A stretch of DNA of 64,000 nt, taken from Saprospiraceae bacterium UBA7687 (lineage in GTDB: Bacteria > Bacteroidota > Bacteroidia > Chitinophagales > Saprospiraceae). Below the pieces are notes generated by a model, which was given only the letters and a program-made list of their open reading frames with translations, had not been told where the DNA came from and did not search any database. Shown here piece by piece: positions 16,295 to 24,916 of this stretch. Location of the stretch: positions 1 to 64,000 of the forward strand of contig DLGT01000095.1 in assembly GCA_002482845.1 (NCBI GenBank), given 5' to 3'. Each line of letters begins with the position of its first letter. Positions within the stretch are counted from its first letter, which is position 1. Position numbers and translations under genes: made by a program.

Positions 16295-18610
16295 ATGAAA
16301 TACATCATCGTAATACTTTTCAGTGTTATAACTTTATCATCACTTAAGTCACAGACAACAGACCAAAGTCCTTTCAGACAAATGTATGATCTATTACCAA
16401 CTGCAAATACCTATAGAACAGCAACAGGCGCTCCAGGTCATGAATATTACCAACAAAGAGCAGACTATGATATTAAAGTAGAACTAGATGACGACAATCA
16501 AAAAATATATGGTGAAGAAACAATTACGTTTTTTAATAATTCACCAGATATACTAAACTATCTTTGGTTACAACTAGACCAAAACATTCAATCAAAAGAA
16601 TCAGATACACATAAAATAAATCAACAATTACTATCAGATAAGGTAGACGCCAATGACATCACAAAATTGAACCCTTGGTTTGATGGTGGTTTCAAACTCG
16701 ACTATGTTAAGGATATAAATGGTAAAGACCTGCTATACAAAGTAAATAACACGATGATGAGGATAGACCTTCCTAAATCATTGAAGAGCGGAGAAAAATA
16801 TAGTTTTAAAATAAAATACTGGTATAACATTAACGATAGATTAAAACTAGGTGGAAGATCAGGCTATGAATATTTTAAAGAAGATGACAACTATTTGTAT
16901 ACGATAGCACAATTCTTTCCTAGGATGTGCGCTTACAATGATATTGAAGGTTGGCAAAATAATCAATTCTTAGGTTCAGGAGAATTTACTTTAATATTTG
17001 GTGATTATCAAGTAAGTATTACTGTACCAAGTGACCATTTAGTAGCAGCCACAGGAACACTCCAAAATATGGATAAAGTCCTCAATACAGCACAACTAGC
17101 CAATTACAAAAAAGCAGAAAAAGAGTTTGTACATCCTATTATAATTGCATCACAAGCAGAAGCTGAAGAAAGGGAAAAACAAAAGTCGAAAACAAAAAAG
17201 ACTTGGATATTTAAAGCTGAAAATGTCAGAGACTTCGCCTTTGCTTCATCCAGAAAATTTATATGGGATGCTATGAATGTCAAAATCGGAAATAAAACAA
17301 GTATGGCTATGTCTATGTACCCAAAAGAAGGAAATCCTTTATGGGAAAAGTATAGTACAAAAGCTGTAGCGCATACATTAACATCTTATTCAAAATATAC
17401 AATTAACTATCCATATCCCGTAGCTTGGTCTATTAATGCTGATAGAATAGGCATGGAATATCCAATGATCTGCTTTAATTTTGGTAGATGTGAAAAAGAT
17501 GGTACTTATTCTGAACGAACTAAATATGGAATGATAAGTGTCATCATACATGAAGTAGGACATAATTTTTTTCCAATGATAATTAACTCTGACGAAAGAC
17601 AATGGGCTTGGATGGACGAAGGATTAAATACATTTATGCAATACCTTTCTGAACAAGAATTTGAAAGAGACTATCCATCTGGTCGTGGGGAAGCGCATAA
17701 AATAGTAGATTATATGGCTGGTGATAAAACAAAAATGTCACCAATAATGGTCAATCCAGAATCAGCATATCAGCTAGGAAATAATGCATATGGTAAACCT
17801 GCAACTGCATTAAATATTCTAAGAGAAACAATTATTGGTAGAGAATTATTTGATTATGCATTTAAGGAATATGCAAAAAGATGGGCGTTTAAACAACCGT
17901 ATCCTGCTGACTTCTTTAGAACAATGGAAGACGCTTCAGGTGTAGACTTGGACTGGTTCTGGCGAGGATGGTTCTTTACGAATGATCATGTAGACCTAGC
18001 TATATCAGATGTAAAAGTTAAATCAGTCCTACCTAAAGATCCAGTTAAAAAAAATGAACAAGAAAAAAAGAAACAGGAATCCCAGATAACAATTAGTGCT
18101 GTCAGAAATAAATCTGATATAAAACAAACATATAATGAGAGAGATACAACTTTAAACGACTTTTATACATCGTATGATCCATTAATAACTACCGAACAAG
18201 ATAAGGCTGAATATGACAAAACAATAAGTGGATTATCAAACGAAGAAAAAGAATTACAAAATAGTACTAGCTTTTTTTATGAAATAGAAATAGAAAGGAT
18301 AGGGGATCTAGTAATGCCAGTTATTTATGAAATCATTTATGAAAATGGTAATACAGAAATTATAAGAATACCAGCAGAAATCTGGCGCAAAGGAGAAAGA
18401 AAAATTACGCGTGTTCACAAAACTGATAATAAGATCTTGAAATTCAATCTTGACCCATATCTAGAGACAGCTGATATTGATACTTCAAATAATTCTTACC
18501 CTAGAGAGGACAAAATGAGCCAATTTGAAATATTCAAAAGAAGGGGACAAGGCAACCAAGAAAACCCGATGCAAAAAAACAATAAACTTAAATCTAAGAT
18601 CCAACCTTAG
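16295..18610 (+). CDS. M1 family metallopeptidase (secreted)
   Basis: A 771-residue zinc peptidase of the M1 (gluzincin) family with an N-terminal signal peptide (about residues 1-19, LSSLKSQ). An N-terminal beta domain is followed by the catalytic domain with H419-E420-V421-G422-H423 and the third zinc ligand E442 (WMDEGLNTF), the exact HExxH-x18-E spacing. The substrate-edge motif is GMEYPM rather than GAMEN. A Lys/Glu/Gln-rich linker (about 582-600) and a beta-rich C-terminal region with a conserved DxxxETADIDTSNNSYP-like end follow. No type IX sorting domain is seen, so it is probably periplasmic. A clear paralogue lies at the right end of the window. It probably degrades oligopeptides. 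Confidence 0.92.
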   Translation: MKYIIVILFSVITLSSLKSQTTDQSPFRQMYDLLPTANTYRTATGAPGHEYYQQRADYDIKVELDDDNQKIYGEETITFFNNSPDILNYLWLQLDQNIQSKESDTHKINQQLLSDKVDANDITKLNPWFDGGFKLDYVKDINGKDLLYKVNNTMMRIDLPKSLKSGEKYSFKIKYWYNINDRLKLGGRSGYEYFKEDDNYLYTIAQFFPRMCAYNDIEGWQNNQFLGSGEFTLIFGDYQVSITVPSDHLVAATGTLQNMDKVLNTAQLANYKKAEKEFVHPIIIASQAEAEEREKQKSKTKKTWIFKAENVRDFAFASSRKFIWDAMNVKIGNKTSMAMSMYPKEGNPLWEKYSTKAVAHTLTSYSKYTINYPYPVAWSINADRIGMEYPMICFNFGRCEKDGTYSERTKYGMISVIIHEVGHNFFPMIINSDERQWAWMDEGLNTFMQYLSEQEFERDYPSGRGEAHKIVDYMAGDKTKMSPIMVNPESAYQLGNNAYGKPATALNILRETIIGRELFDYAFKEYAKRWAFKQPYPADFFRTMEDASGVDLDWFWRGWFFTNDHVDLAISDVKVKSVLPKDPVKKNEQEKKKQESQITISAVRNKSDIKQTYNERDTTLNDFYTSYDPLITTEQDKAEYDKTISGLSNEEKELQNSTSFFYEIEIERIGDLVMPVIYEIIYENGNTEIIRIPAEIWRKGERKITRVHKTDNKILKFNLDPYLETADIDTSNNSYPREDKMSQFEIFKRRGQGNQENPMQKNNKLKSKIQP

Positions 18611-18638
18611 AAAAGTTGTCACGCAGTAAAAATCATGA

Positions 18639-18680
18639 AAATCTTTTATCTTATAGAAATTGTAAGATAAAAGATTTTTT
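18639..18680 (+). terminator. Intrinsic terminator after the M1 peptidase gene
   Basis: A perfect 15-bp stem: AAATCTTTTATCTTA at 18639-18653 pairs with 18663-18677 around a 9-nt loop, followed by T's to 18680. It is AU-rich and lies about 30 bp after the stop codon. Confidence 0.8.
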
Positions 18681-18888
18681 GTTTAAACAGGTAGCACTTT
18701 GATAAACCTAATATTATAAATGGAAACAAATTAAAGTGATAAGAACACTTGTAGAAGTAGTTTTAAAACGGCCTAAGAATTGTGTAAAAATATTTTATTT
18801 GAACTAAGATTCATATAAATAAATTTCAAGCTGCACCAGAACGATAAAACCAAGACAAATTATAATAAATATTATACTTATTTAGTTA

Positions 18889-19698
18889 TTAATCAAGTGT
18901 ATAAGTGTCTTTTTTGTCTGTCATAAATGTATTATTTTCCACCCTCGTCATGAACGATTCTAATGCAATATTAAATAGTTCTGGCCTTTCCATCATAGGT
19001 GCATGACCGCAATGATCTACTTTTACTAATTCAGAATTAGGAATAAGCTCGTGAAACTTTTCACCTACCCAAATAGGCGTCACTGAATCTTGAATACCCC
19101 AAATTAATAAAGTAGGACATTTGATATCATCTAACCTATCTTCTAAATTATGACGTACTGCAGATTTAGCAATAGCAATGACACACATTGCTTTTTTAAG
19201 ATCATTGACAGTTACATAAATATCATCAACTAATTCCTTTGTAGCTACAGCAGGATCATAGAAGACACTTTCAGCCTTCTTTTTCATATATTCATAATTA
19301 CCTCTCTTAGGAAATGTATTACCCATAGCACTTTCAAACAGACCACTACTACCAGTAAGAGTCATACTCGACGTAGTGTCAGGATTCTTTAATGCATATA
19401 ACTGTGCTATATGACCTCCTAGTGAATTACCAAGAATATGTACTTTTGTATAATTTTTGTAGTGAACAAAATCATCTACATAATCTACTAGCCTCATGAC
19501 AGATAGGCTTCGCAGAGATATCTCAAATAAAGGCAAAATAGGTACGACAACATTATGCGTTTTACTAAAATGATTTATTATACCCTCGAAGTTACTCAAA
19601 GCACCTAATAATCCGTGCAGCAAAACCAAAGGTGTACCTTCACCTCCAGTCTCAATGTACTTATAATTACCTTCTTCTTTAATGATATATTTATCCAT
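18889..19698 (-). CDS. Alpha/beta hydrolase
   Basis: A 269-residue alpha/beta-hydrolase fold protein. The oxyanion-loop motif LLHGLLG (about residues 26-32) and a complete catalytic triad are visible: Ser92 in the nucleophile elbow GNSLGG, Asp204 in IWGIQDSVTP and His232 in DHCGHAPMMERP. This pattern is typical of esterases and C-C bond hydrolases such as MenH- or MhpC-like enzymes; the substrate cannot be assigned. There is no signal peptide. It lies on the same strand as heme A synthase and 55 bp downstream of it, so the two may share a transcript. The 278 bp between it and the M1 gene hold a terminator and nothing else recognisable. Confidence 0.88.
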   Translation of the reverse strand: MDKYIIKEEGNYKYIETGGEGTPLVLLHGLLGALSNFEGIINHFSKTHNVVVPILPLFEISLRSLSVMRLVDYVDDFVHYKNYTKVHILGNSLGGHIAQLYALKNPDTTSSMTLTGSSGLFESAMGNTFPKRGNYEYMKKKAESVFYDPAVATKELVDDIYVTVNDLKKAMCVIAIAKSAVRHNLEDRLDDIKCPTLLIWGIQDSVTPIWVGEKFHELIPNSELVKVDHCGHAPMMERPELFNIALESFMTRVENNTFMTDKKDTYTLD

Positions 19699-19753
19699 TA
19701 GATAATACTAAATGCTGTTTTGTCAAAATTTGTGGCAATATAGAGCTATTTTT

Positions 19754-20827
19754 TTATTTTTTAATCTTGAGTACAAAAATTGTGTAAACTACAGTAGTTA
19801 ATAATAGTAAACCACCAGCTTGATGTAACACTCCCCAAGACACTGGAATTTCCCCTTTACTACTGATTACAGTGATGATTCCAAGAATAACTTGCATGCA
19901 TAACATTAAAAAAATTATGATGCCTAACAACCTAAACTTAACATAAAGTTGTTTATCCACCTGCGAATTTATTATGCTAAAAATCCTGAAAACTAAAAAC
20001 AAACCAATCACAAATAGAATATAGGCAGTACTCCTATGTATAAAATGGACTAGAGCAGGCATAAAAAGATTCTTATCATAATTATTAAAGTTGTCCGCAT
20101 TCCACTGTTTAATGTCAAAAATGATACCAGGCAAATAAACCCCATTCATATCCGGCCATGTAGGGTAAACGACCGCTGCTTTCATACCAGAAATAACTCC
20201 ACCCATAAATATCTGAAATATTAAAACACCTAGAAAGACATAAACTAAACGACGGAATCCTGCCAAGTCTATATTTGGTAAAGTGATATTCTCTTCCCTT
20301 GCAAAGAGATAAGTCCATAACAACATAGCATAAACAGCAAAAGCAATGCATAAATGTAAAGACAACTTGTAAGCATTGACCCAAGGACGCTCAATTAAAC
20401 CACTTGCCACCATGATCCATCCAAATGTAGCAGCAAGGAGTGCTAACAACACTACCCATCCCAGTTTGATTAATATTGCCTTATCTAAATATCCCCTTGC
20501 AAAAAACCATAAAAAAGGTATAATAAACACAAATCCCATTATCCTAGCCCAGAATCTATGTATATACTCCCAGAAATAAATAAACTTAAAGTCCTCTAGG
20601 GACATACCTTCATTTATTTCTTTATATTGAGGTGTCTCTTTGTATAAATTAAACTCGTTCTCCCATCCAAGATCTGTAAATGGGGGTAAAGTACCACTGA
20701 CAACTTCCCACTTAGTTATCGATAGACCAGATTCTGTAAGTCTAGTAATTCCACCTACAAAAACTTGTATAAAAACCATAACCAAACCAATAAACAACCA
20801 AACAATTACTTTATTTGAATATTTCAT
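19754..20827 (-). CDS. ctaA: Heme A synthase (COX15/CtaA family)
   Basis: A 357-residue inner membrane protein with eight predicted helices in two four-helix halves. It converts heme O to heme A for cytochrome c oxidase. The family signature GGITRLTESGLSI is at residues about 25-37. The four heme-ligand histidine regions are present: EYIHRFWARIMG, LSLHLCIAF, LVHFIHRSTAY and GVLHQAGGLLLL. The longer loop after helix 1 (WENEFNLYKETPQYKEIN) places it with the COX15-type group typical of Bacteroidota and alphaproteobacteria. It is the left boundary of the candidate replication origin, divergent from dtd. A -7 box sits 103 bp upstream of its ATG. Confidence 0.95.
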   Translation of the reverse strand: MKYSNKVIVWLFIGLVMVFIQVFVGGITRLTESGLSITKWEVVSGTLPPFTDLGWENEFNLYKETPQYKEINEGMSLEDFKFIYFWEYIHRFWARIMGFVFIIPFLWFFARGYLDKAILIKLGWVVLLALLAATFGWIMVASGLIERPWVNAYKLSLHLCIAFAVYAMLLWTYLFAREENITLPNIDLAGFRRLVYVFLGVLIFQIFMGGVISGMKAAVVYPTWPDMNGVYLPGIIFDIKQWNADNFNNYDKNLFMPALVHFIHRSTAYILFVIGLFLVFRIFSIINSQVDKQLYVKFRLLGIIIFLMLCMQVILGIITVISSKGEIPVSWGVLHQAGGLLLLTTVVYTIFVLKIKK

Positions 20828-21402
20828 AAATTAAAAATATTTAAAGGTTGAAAGCAGCTGTATACAATTTGCCTTAGTTCTTTTGGTTGAATAAAATGGG
20901 TTGAAATAAATTTGTATTGTATCATGCTGCAAAATTACTCACTCAAACACAGAAAAAGAAATTTTGATTTTTTGAGTAAGCTATTTTTGTATTAATAATA
21001 TAATTCTTTATTTAAATAAAAAGTTTATCATTATTAGCAATGTGGATATGTGGAAAAGATAATGATCAAATATTTTTTTTCTATTTATCCACATAATATA
21101 TAAAAAGAATTAGTTTTAAAATACTGTTTATTAAGTAATTAACATATAAACAAACAGATGGCAAAGTTTATCCACATTATAACTTGTAATCCTTTTTTGC
21201 TTTATTTTATGTGCAAAAGATGATGTTATCACCATTTATGAAGATAAATTTAAATAAGCATCGGTCAGATTATACTTAAATTCACAATTATGTGTTACTT
21301 TTACCTAGTCATTGTACATTTTTGGTGTGGATAAGTTTTTTATAAACCGCAATATGTAAAAGTATTATATATTAGCTATTAAAAACATGTTTATAAGTAT
21401 TT
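20828..21402. other. Candidate chromosomal replication origin (oriC)
   Basis: A 575-bp AT-rich gap between two divergent genes. It holds three perfect DnaA boxes: TTATCCACA at 21085-21093 and 21168-21176, and the reverse TGTGGATAA at 21326-21334. It also holds two one-mismatch boxes, TGTGGATAT at 21041-21049 and TGTGGAAAA at 21049-21057. Long A/T stretches between the boxes (for example 21094-21130) could serve as an unwinding region. I found no perfect DnaA box elsewhere in the window; one near-match lies in ctaA at 19953. Two parS sites lie 5-6.5 kb away, which fits an origin-proximal position. dnaA itself is not here, which is common in this phylum. The call is inference from motif clustering. 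Confidence 0.65.
20930..20937 (-). promoter_or_regulatory. Putative -7 box for ctaA
   Basis: On the minus strand it reads TAATTTTG (TAnnTTTG). It lies in the candidate oriC region, upstream of ctaA. No good -33 partner was seen. Confidence 0.35.
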
Positions 21403-21855
21403 ATGAAGGTAGTAATTCAGAGAGTTTCGAAGGCTAGTGTGACTATATCTGGTCAAATTAAAGCAAAAATTGCAAAAGGCCTACTAGTTTTATTAGGTAT
21501 TGAAGAAGAAGATGATAAGTCTGATATTGAATGGCTAGTCCCAAAGATTATTTCATTACGAATTTTTAATGATGCTGAAGAAAAAATGAACTTATCTGTC
21601 TCAGATATAGATGGAGATATTTTGGTTATTAGCCAGTTTACTCTACATGCGAGTACTAAAAAGGGTAATAGACCATCTTTCATTAAAGCTGCAAGACCAG
21701 ATAAGGCAAATCAATTATACCAAGAATTTGTTAAGAACCTTTCTGATTTATATAAAAGAGAAATTTTTACGGGTTCATTTGGAGCAGATATGAAAGTAGA
21801 ATTAATTAATGATGGGCCTGTCACTATTATTATTGACACAAAACAAAAAGAATAA
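21403..21855 (+). CDS. dtd: D-aminoacyl-tRNA deacylase
   Basis: A 150-residue homodimeric enzyme that hydrolyses D-amino acids (and glycine mischarged on tRNA-Ala) from tRNA. Both family motifs are present: SQFTLHA with Thr80, and NDGPVTI near the end (GPVT at residues 138-141), which supplies the cross-subunit Gly-Pro that excludes L-amino acids. The length is normal and there is no signal peptide. The stop codon overlaps the next start as TAATG, so translation is probably coupled to the MazG-like gene. It forms the right boundary of the candidate origin. Confidence 0.96.
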   Translation: MKVVIQRVSKASVTISGQIKAKIAKGLLVLLGIEEEDDKSDIEWLVPKIISLRIFNDAEEKMNLSVSDIDGDILVISQFTLHASTKKGNRPSFIKAARPDKANQLYQEFVKNLSDLYKREIFTGSFGADMKVELINDGPVTIIIDTKQKE

Positions 21856-22193
21856 TGGAAATATCAACGTATCAAAGAGAAGTGGACGAATGGATAAAAA
21901 CTATAGGAGTAAGATATTTTTCTGAACTTACCAATATGGCTATATTAACTGAAGAAGTTGGTGAGGTAGCTCGTCTAGTTTCAAGAATGTATGGAGAACA
22001 ATCATTTAAAACGCAAATATCAGAAGATGAGCAAAAGAAAAAACTTGCGGATGAACTTGCGGATGTAATTTGGGTTGTGACTTGTCTTGCAAATCAAACA
22101 GGAATAGATCTATCAAATGCCATTAAAGATAACATGGATAAGAAGACTCAACGTGATTCGCAGAGACATAAGAATAATACCAAATTGTATTGA
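21855..22193 (+). CDS. MazG-like nucleotide pyrophosphohydrolase
   Basis: A 112-residue all-alpha NTP pyrophosphohydrolase domain of the MazG superfamily. The metal-binding pattern is clear: E33-E34-V-G-E37 in the second helix and D66-E67-L-A-D70 in the third, followed by a hydrophobic helix (VIWVVTCLANQTGI). Such short proteins hydrolyse non-canonical or excess nucleotides; the specific substrate is unknown. It overlaps dtd by one base (TAATG) and ends 3 bp before the convergent amidohydrolase gene. It is paired with an enzyme that cleans mischarged tRNA, so the two may both serve quality control, although functional linkage is only inference. Confidence 0.9.
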   Translation: MEISTYQREVDEWIKTIGVRYFSELTNMAILTEEVGEVARLVSRMYGEQSFKTQISEDEQKKKLADELADVIWVVTCLANQTGIDLSNAIKDNMDKKTQRDSQRHKNNTKLY

Positions 22194-22196
22194 TAC

Positions 22197-23492
22197 TTAT
22201 TTTAAACCAGGTGTCCGATCAAGAAATTCATCATATAATAAGGTATGACGACTTTCTAGAGGAATTTTCCATCCTTTAATAAATAAGTACTCTATTTTAG
22301 TTTTGGTCTCAAAGGGATCACCATCACAAATAAATAGATTTGCTATTTTGCCTTTATCTAGACTTCCTATCTTATCACCCACACCGAATATTTCAGCAGT
22401 ATTTATAGTAACAGCTTTTAATGCCTCTTCTGTACCCATTCCATAAGCTGCTGCAAAACCTGCATTGAAAGGTAAATTTCTAACGTTTTCAGCATTGTCG
22501 GTTCGAATGGCAACTTTCACACCTGCTTTCATCATTATGGAAGGATTTGTATATGAGGCATCATAACTATCATTATCTCTACCTGGTACACTAAGTATAG
22601 GTCCAGTGATCACAGGGATTCCATTTTTAGCTAATTTATCTGCTACTCTCCATCCTTCGGCTACACCGGTAAATACAGCTTTATATTTTTTTTCAATAAT
22701 CCATTCGATAGCTGATTCAATATCTTTTTTTGAGTTGACTTCTATAAAAATAGGTTCTTTTCCGCTCACGATAGGAAGCAGTGCAAGCATTTGTGGGTTA
22801 TTTGTAGATAGAGTAATATTCTCCGATTTAGCTGCTGAATCCATTTTCATGTAGTTATTGGCAGTATCCCAAATATCATTAATCTTTTTGATTGCTTTTT
22901 CAGCATCCTTTTTTATATCGTCTTCAGATCTTCTATCCCATCGACCACGTTTGCCCGTGGAAGGAAATCTCATAACGACTCTTTCAGAACCAGCTGACAT
23001 TTGGTCAGGGTTATAACCGAATAAATGGATGAGCGCGCCAGTTCCAGGGAAAGTACCACCATCAGGTTTGGCAAAGACAGTCGTTATGCCATTTACCCTA
23101 GTGACTGGTATTGCTACAGCATTAGGGTTTACGGCAGTGAGGGCTTTCATATGTGGGACAAAATCTCCTAGTTCATTAAAGTCATTAGTAAGTGAGATAG
23201 CATCAATTTCTACCAAACCTAATCTACATCCTCCATCGATCAAGCCTGGATAAATTTGTTTTCCACTACAATCTATAATCTTTGCCTCAGAGACTGATAT
23301 AGATTTGCCAATATCAGCTATGACGCCGTCTTTAATTAATAAATCTCCTATAAAAGTACCTGATGTGACCGTGTGTAGATTACCATTTTTTAATAGGAAA
23401 GTGCCAGATTCTGCTTTTTTTACTTGTTGTGCATTTATGTTAAATAGCAATAAAGTACAGAATGATAGAATATATATTTTTAAGAAATGCAT
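22197..23492 (-). CDS. Amidohydrolase-like protein lacking the HxH metal motif
   Basis: A 431-residue secreted protein (signal peptide MHFLKIYILSFCTLLLFNIN) of the amidohydrolase superfamily. I chose the ATG at 23492; a TTG 21 bp upstream extends the frame but would precede a poor signal. The N-terminal beta-sandwich (GNLHTVTSGTFIGDLLIKDG) and the GKIANLFICDGDPFE C-terminal strand are clear. Where active members have HxH after strand 1, this reads YPGLIDGGCRLG, with no histidines; the later Asp (RTDNAEN) is kept. It may be a non-catalytic partner. It is the last of three tandem amidohydrolase-like genes, 26 bp after the middle one, and converges on the MazG-like gene. Confidence 0.82.
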   Translation of the reverse strand: MHFLKIYILSFCTLLLFNINAQQVKKAESGTFLLKNGNLHTVTSGTFIGDLLIKDGVIADIGKSISVSEAKIIDCSGKQIYPGLIDGGCRLGLVEIDAISLTNDFNELGDFVPHMKALTAVNPNAVAIPVTRVNGITTVFAKPDGGTFPGTGALIHLFGYNPDQMSAGSERVVMRFPSTGKRGRWDRRSEDDIKKDAEKAIKKINDIWDTANNYMKMDSAAKSENITLSTNNPQMLALLPIVSGKEPIFIEVNSKKDIESAIEWIIEKKYKAVFTGVAEGWRVADKLAKNGIPVITGPILSVPGRDNDSYDASYTNPSIMMKAGVKVAIRTDNAENVRNLPFNAGFAAAYGMGTEEALKAVTINTAEIFGVGDKIGSLDKGKIANLFICDGDPFETKTKIEYLFIKGWKIPLESRHTLLYDEFLDRTPGLK

Positions 23493-23518
23493 TTTATGAC
23501 TTTTTATTAACAATGAAA

Positions 23519-24898
23519 TTAATGGCTGTGATTTTTGGAATATTTATACCGCATAAATTTAGCGTAGCTATCTTCCATAAGCAATTCTTCTAAACCATGC
23601 ATACAACCTTGTGATTCGTGGTGTCTTTGGTTCTCATAAAACGAAGAATAAGTCTCATTTGGATTGATATCAATACGCATATCTGCCTCATCATTTTTAA
23701 TGTCAAATTTGACTATGCCGTCTACGATAGTCATTTGAGGGATTGTATAAATAGATAATGGGTGTTGACTGAAAATAGCAATATCGCCATCTTTTCCCAC
23801 TTCTATAGATCCCACTCTGTTATCTATGCCTAGTTGTTTTGCAGGATTAATTGTGATAAGTGCCAATGCTTCATCATCTGTTAGGCTACCATACCTTTGT
23901 GTTTTTGCAGCTTCATGATAAAGATGTCTAATAAGTTCTTCAGAATCAGAATTTATAGAAGTCACTACGCCGTTTCTTGTCAATATAGCGGCATTATAGG
24001 CAGTAGAATAATATACCTCAAATTTGTAAGCCCACCAATCTGCAAATACGGAAGCACTTGCACCAAAAGCGGCAAGTTCAGGCGCTACTTTAAATCCTTC
24101 ATTCACATGCTGAAAACAAATTTTATTGATGCCGAAGTCTTTTAGGACGCGCAACAACATTAGTATTTCATCAGCTCTGTATGAGTGACAGTGTATAATG
24201 ATATCACCTTTGAGAATATCGGCAACAGTCTCGTTTCGGAGACTGTATACAGGCGAAGTTTTAGTAATGCCCTTTTTATAATCATCCCATTCCTTCATAT
24301 ATAGCTGTGCCTGACTAAAGGCATTTCTGAATATTTGCTCCACACCCATCCTTGTATTTGGAGATATTTTACTACCTTCACCATGCGTTCTTATTGGGTT
24401 TTCACCTAATGCAAACTTTATGGTACGTGGTGCGCCTTGCATTCGAAGCTCGTCAGGATTAGTGGTACCAAAACGATGTTTGATTGTTTCGCATTGACCA
24501 CCGATGGCATTTGCAGAACCGTGCATAGCATGTGAAATAGTGACACCACCAGCAAGAGCTCTATAAATGGCAACATCCAGAGGATCCAAAACATCACCTG
24601 CGTTAACTTCGGCAGTTACAGGACTTGTAGCTTCATTGATTACATCTAATGCAATATGTGAGTGGGCATCAATAATGCCAGGCATTACGTATTGGTTATT
24701 TGCATCAACAATTCGTGTGCCTTCAGGTGCGGTAAGGTTTTTGTCTATTTTAGCGATTTTACCATTGATGATTAATATATCTGTATTTTCTTTGACACCA
24801 TTGGTAACAGTGAGTACTGTTCCATTTTTTATCAAGATGTTTTGAGACAAAATATCTTTTGGTAGTAATATAATAATAAGTAGAATATATTTTAACAT
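23519..24898 (-). CDS. Amidohydrolase (imidazolonepropionase-like), catalytically complete
   Basis: A 459-residue metal-dependent hydrolase with a signal peptide (MLKYILLIIILLPKDILSQ). It has a complete set of binuclear-site residues: H79 and H81 (IDAHSHI), K161 as probable carboxylated lysine (TIKFALGEN), histidines in IIHCHSY (236 and 238) and CFQHVNEG (264), and D318 (INSDSEE). The family includes secreted prolidases and related dipeptidases; the substrate is unknown. It is the middle gene of three, 18 bp after one amidohydrolase-like gene and 26 bp before another, and it is the only one of the three with an intact active site. The C-terminus is rich in His and Glu. Confidence 0.92.
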   Translation of the reverse strand: MLKYILLIIILLPKDILSQNILIKNGTVLTVTNGVKENTDILIINGKIAKIDKNLTAPEGTRIVDANNQYVMPGIIDAHSHIALDVINEATSPVTAEVNAGDVLDPLDVAIYRALAGGVTISHAMHGSANAIGGQCETIKHRFGTTNPDELRMQGAPRTIKFALGENPIRTHGEGSKISPNTRMGVEQIFRNAFSQAQLYMKEWDDYKKGITKTSPVYSLRNETVADILKGDIIIHCHSYRADEILMLLRVLKDFGINKICFQHVNEGFKVAPELAAFGASASVFADWWAYKFEVYYSTAYNAAILTRNGVVTSINSDSEELIRHLYHEAAKTQRYGSLTDDEALALITINPAKQLGIDNRVGSIEVGKDGDIAIFSQHPLSIYTIPQMTIVDGIVKFDIKNDEADMRIDINPNETYSSFYENQRHHESQGCMHGLEELLMEDSYAKFMRYKYSKNHSH

Positions 24899-24916
24899 GG
24901 GTTTGTTATTAAGTTA

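Noticed and set aside
19953..19961. DnaA-box-like TTATCCACC
   Set aside because: One mismatch, isolated, and inside ctaA; not counted toward the origin.
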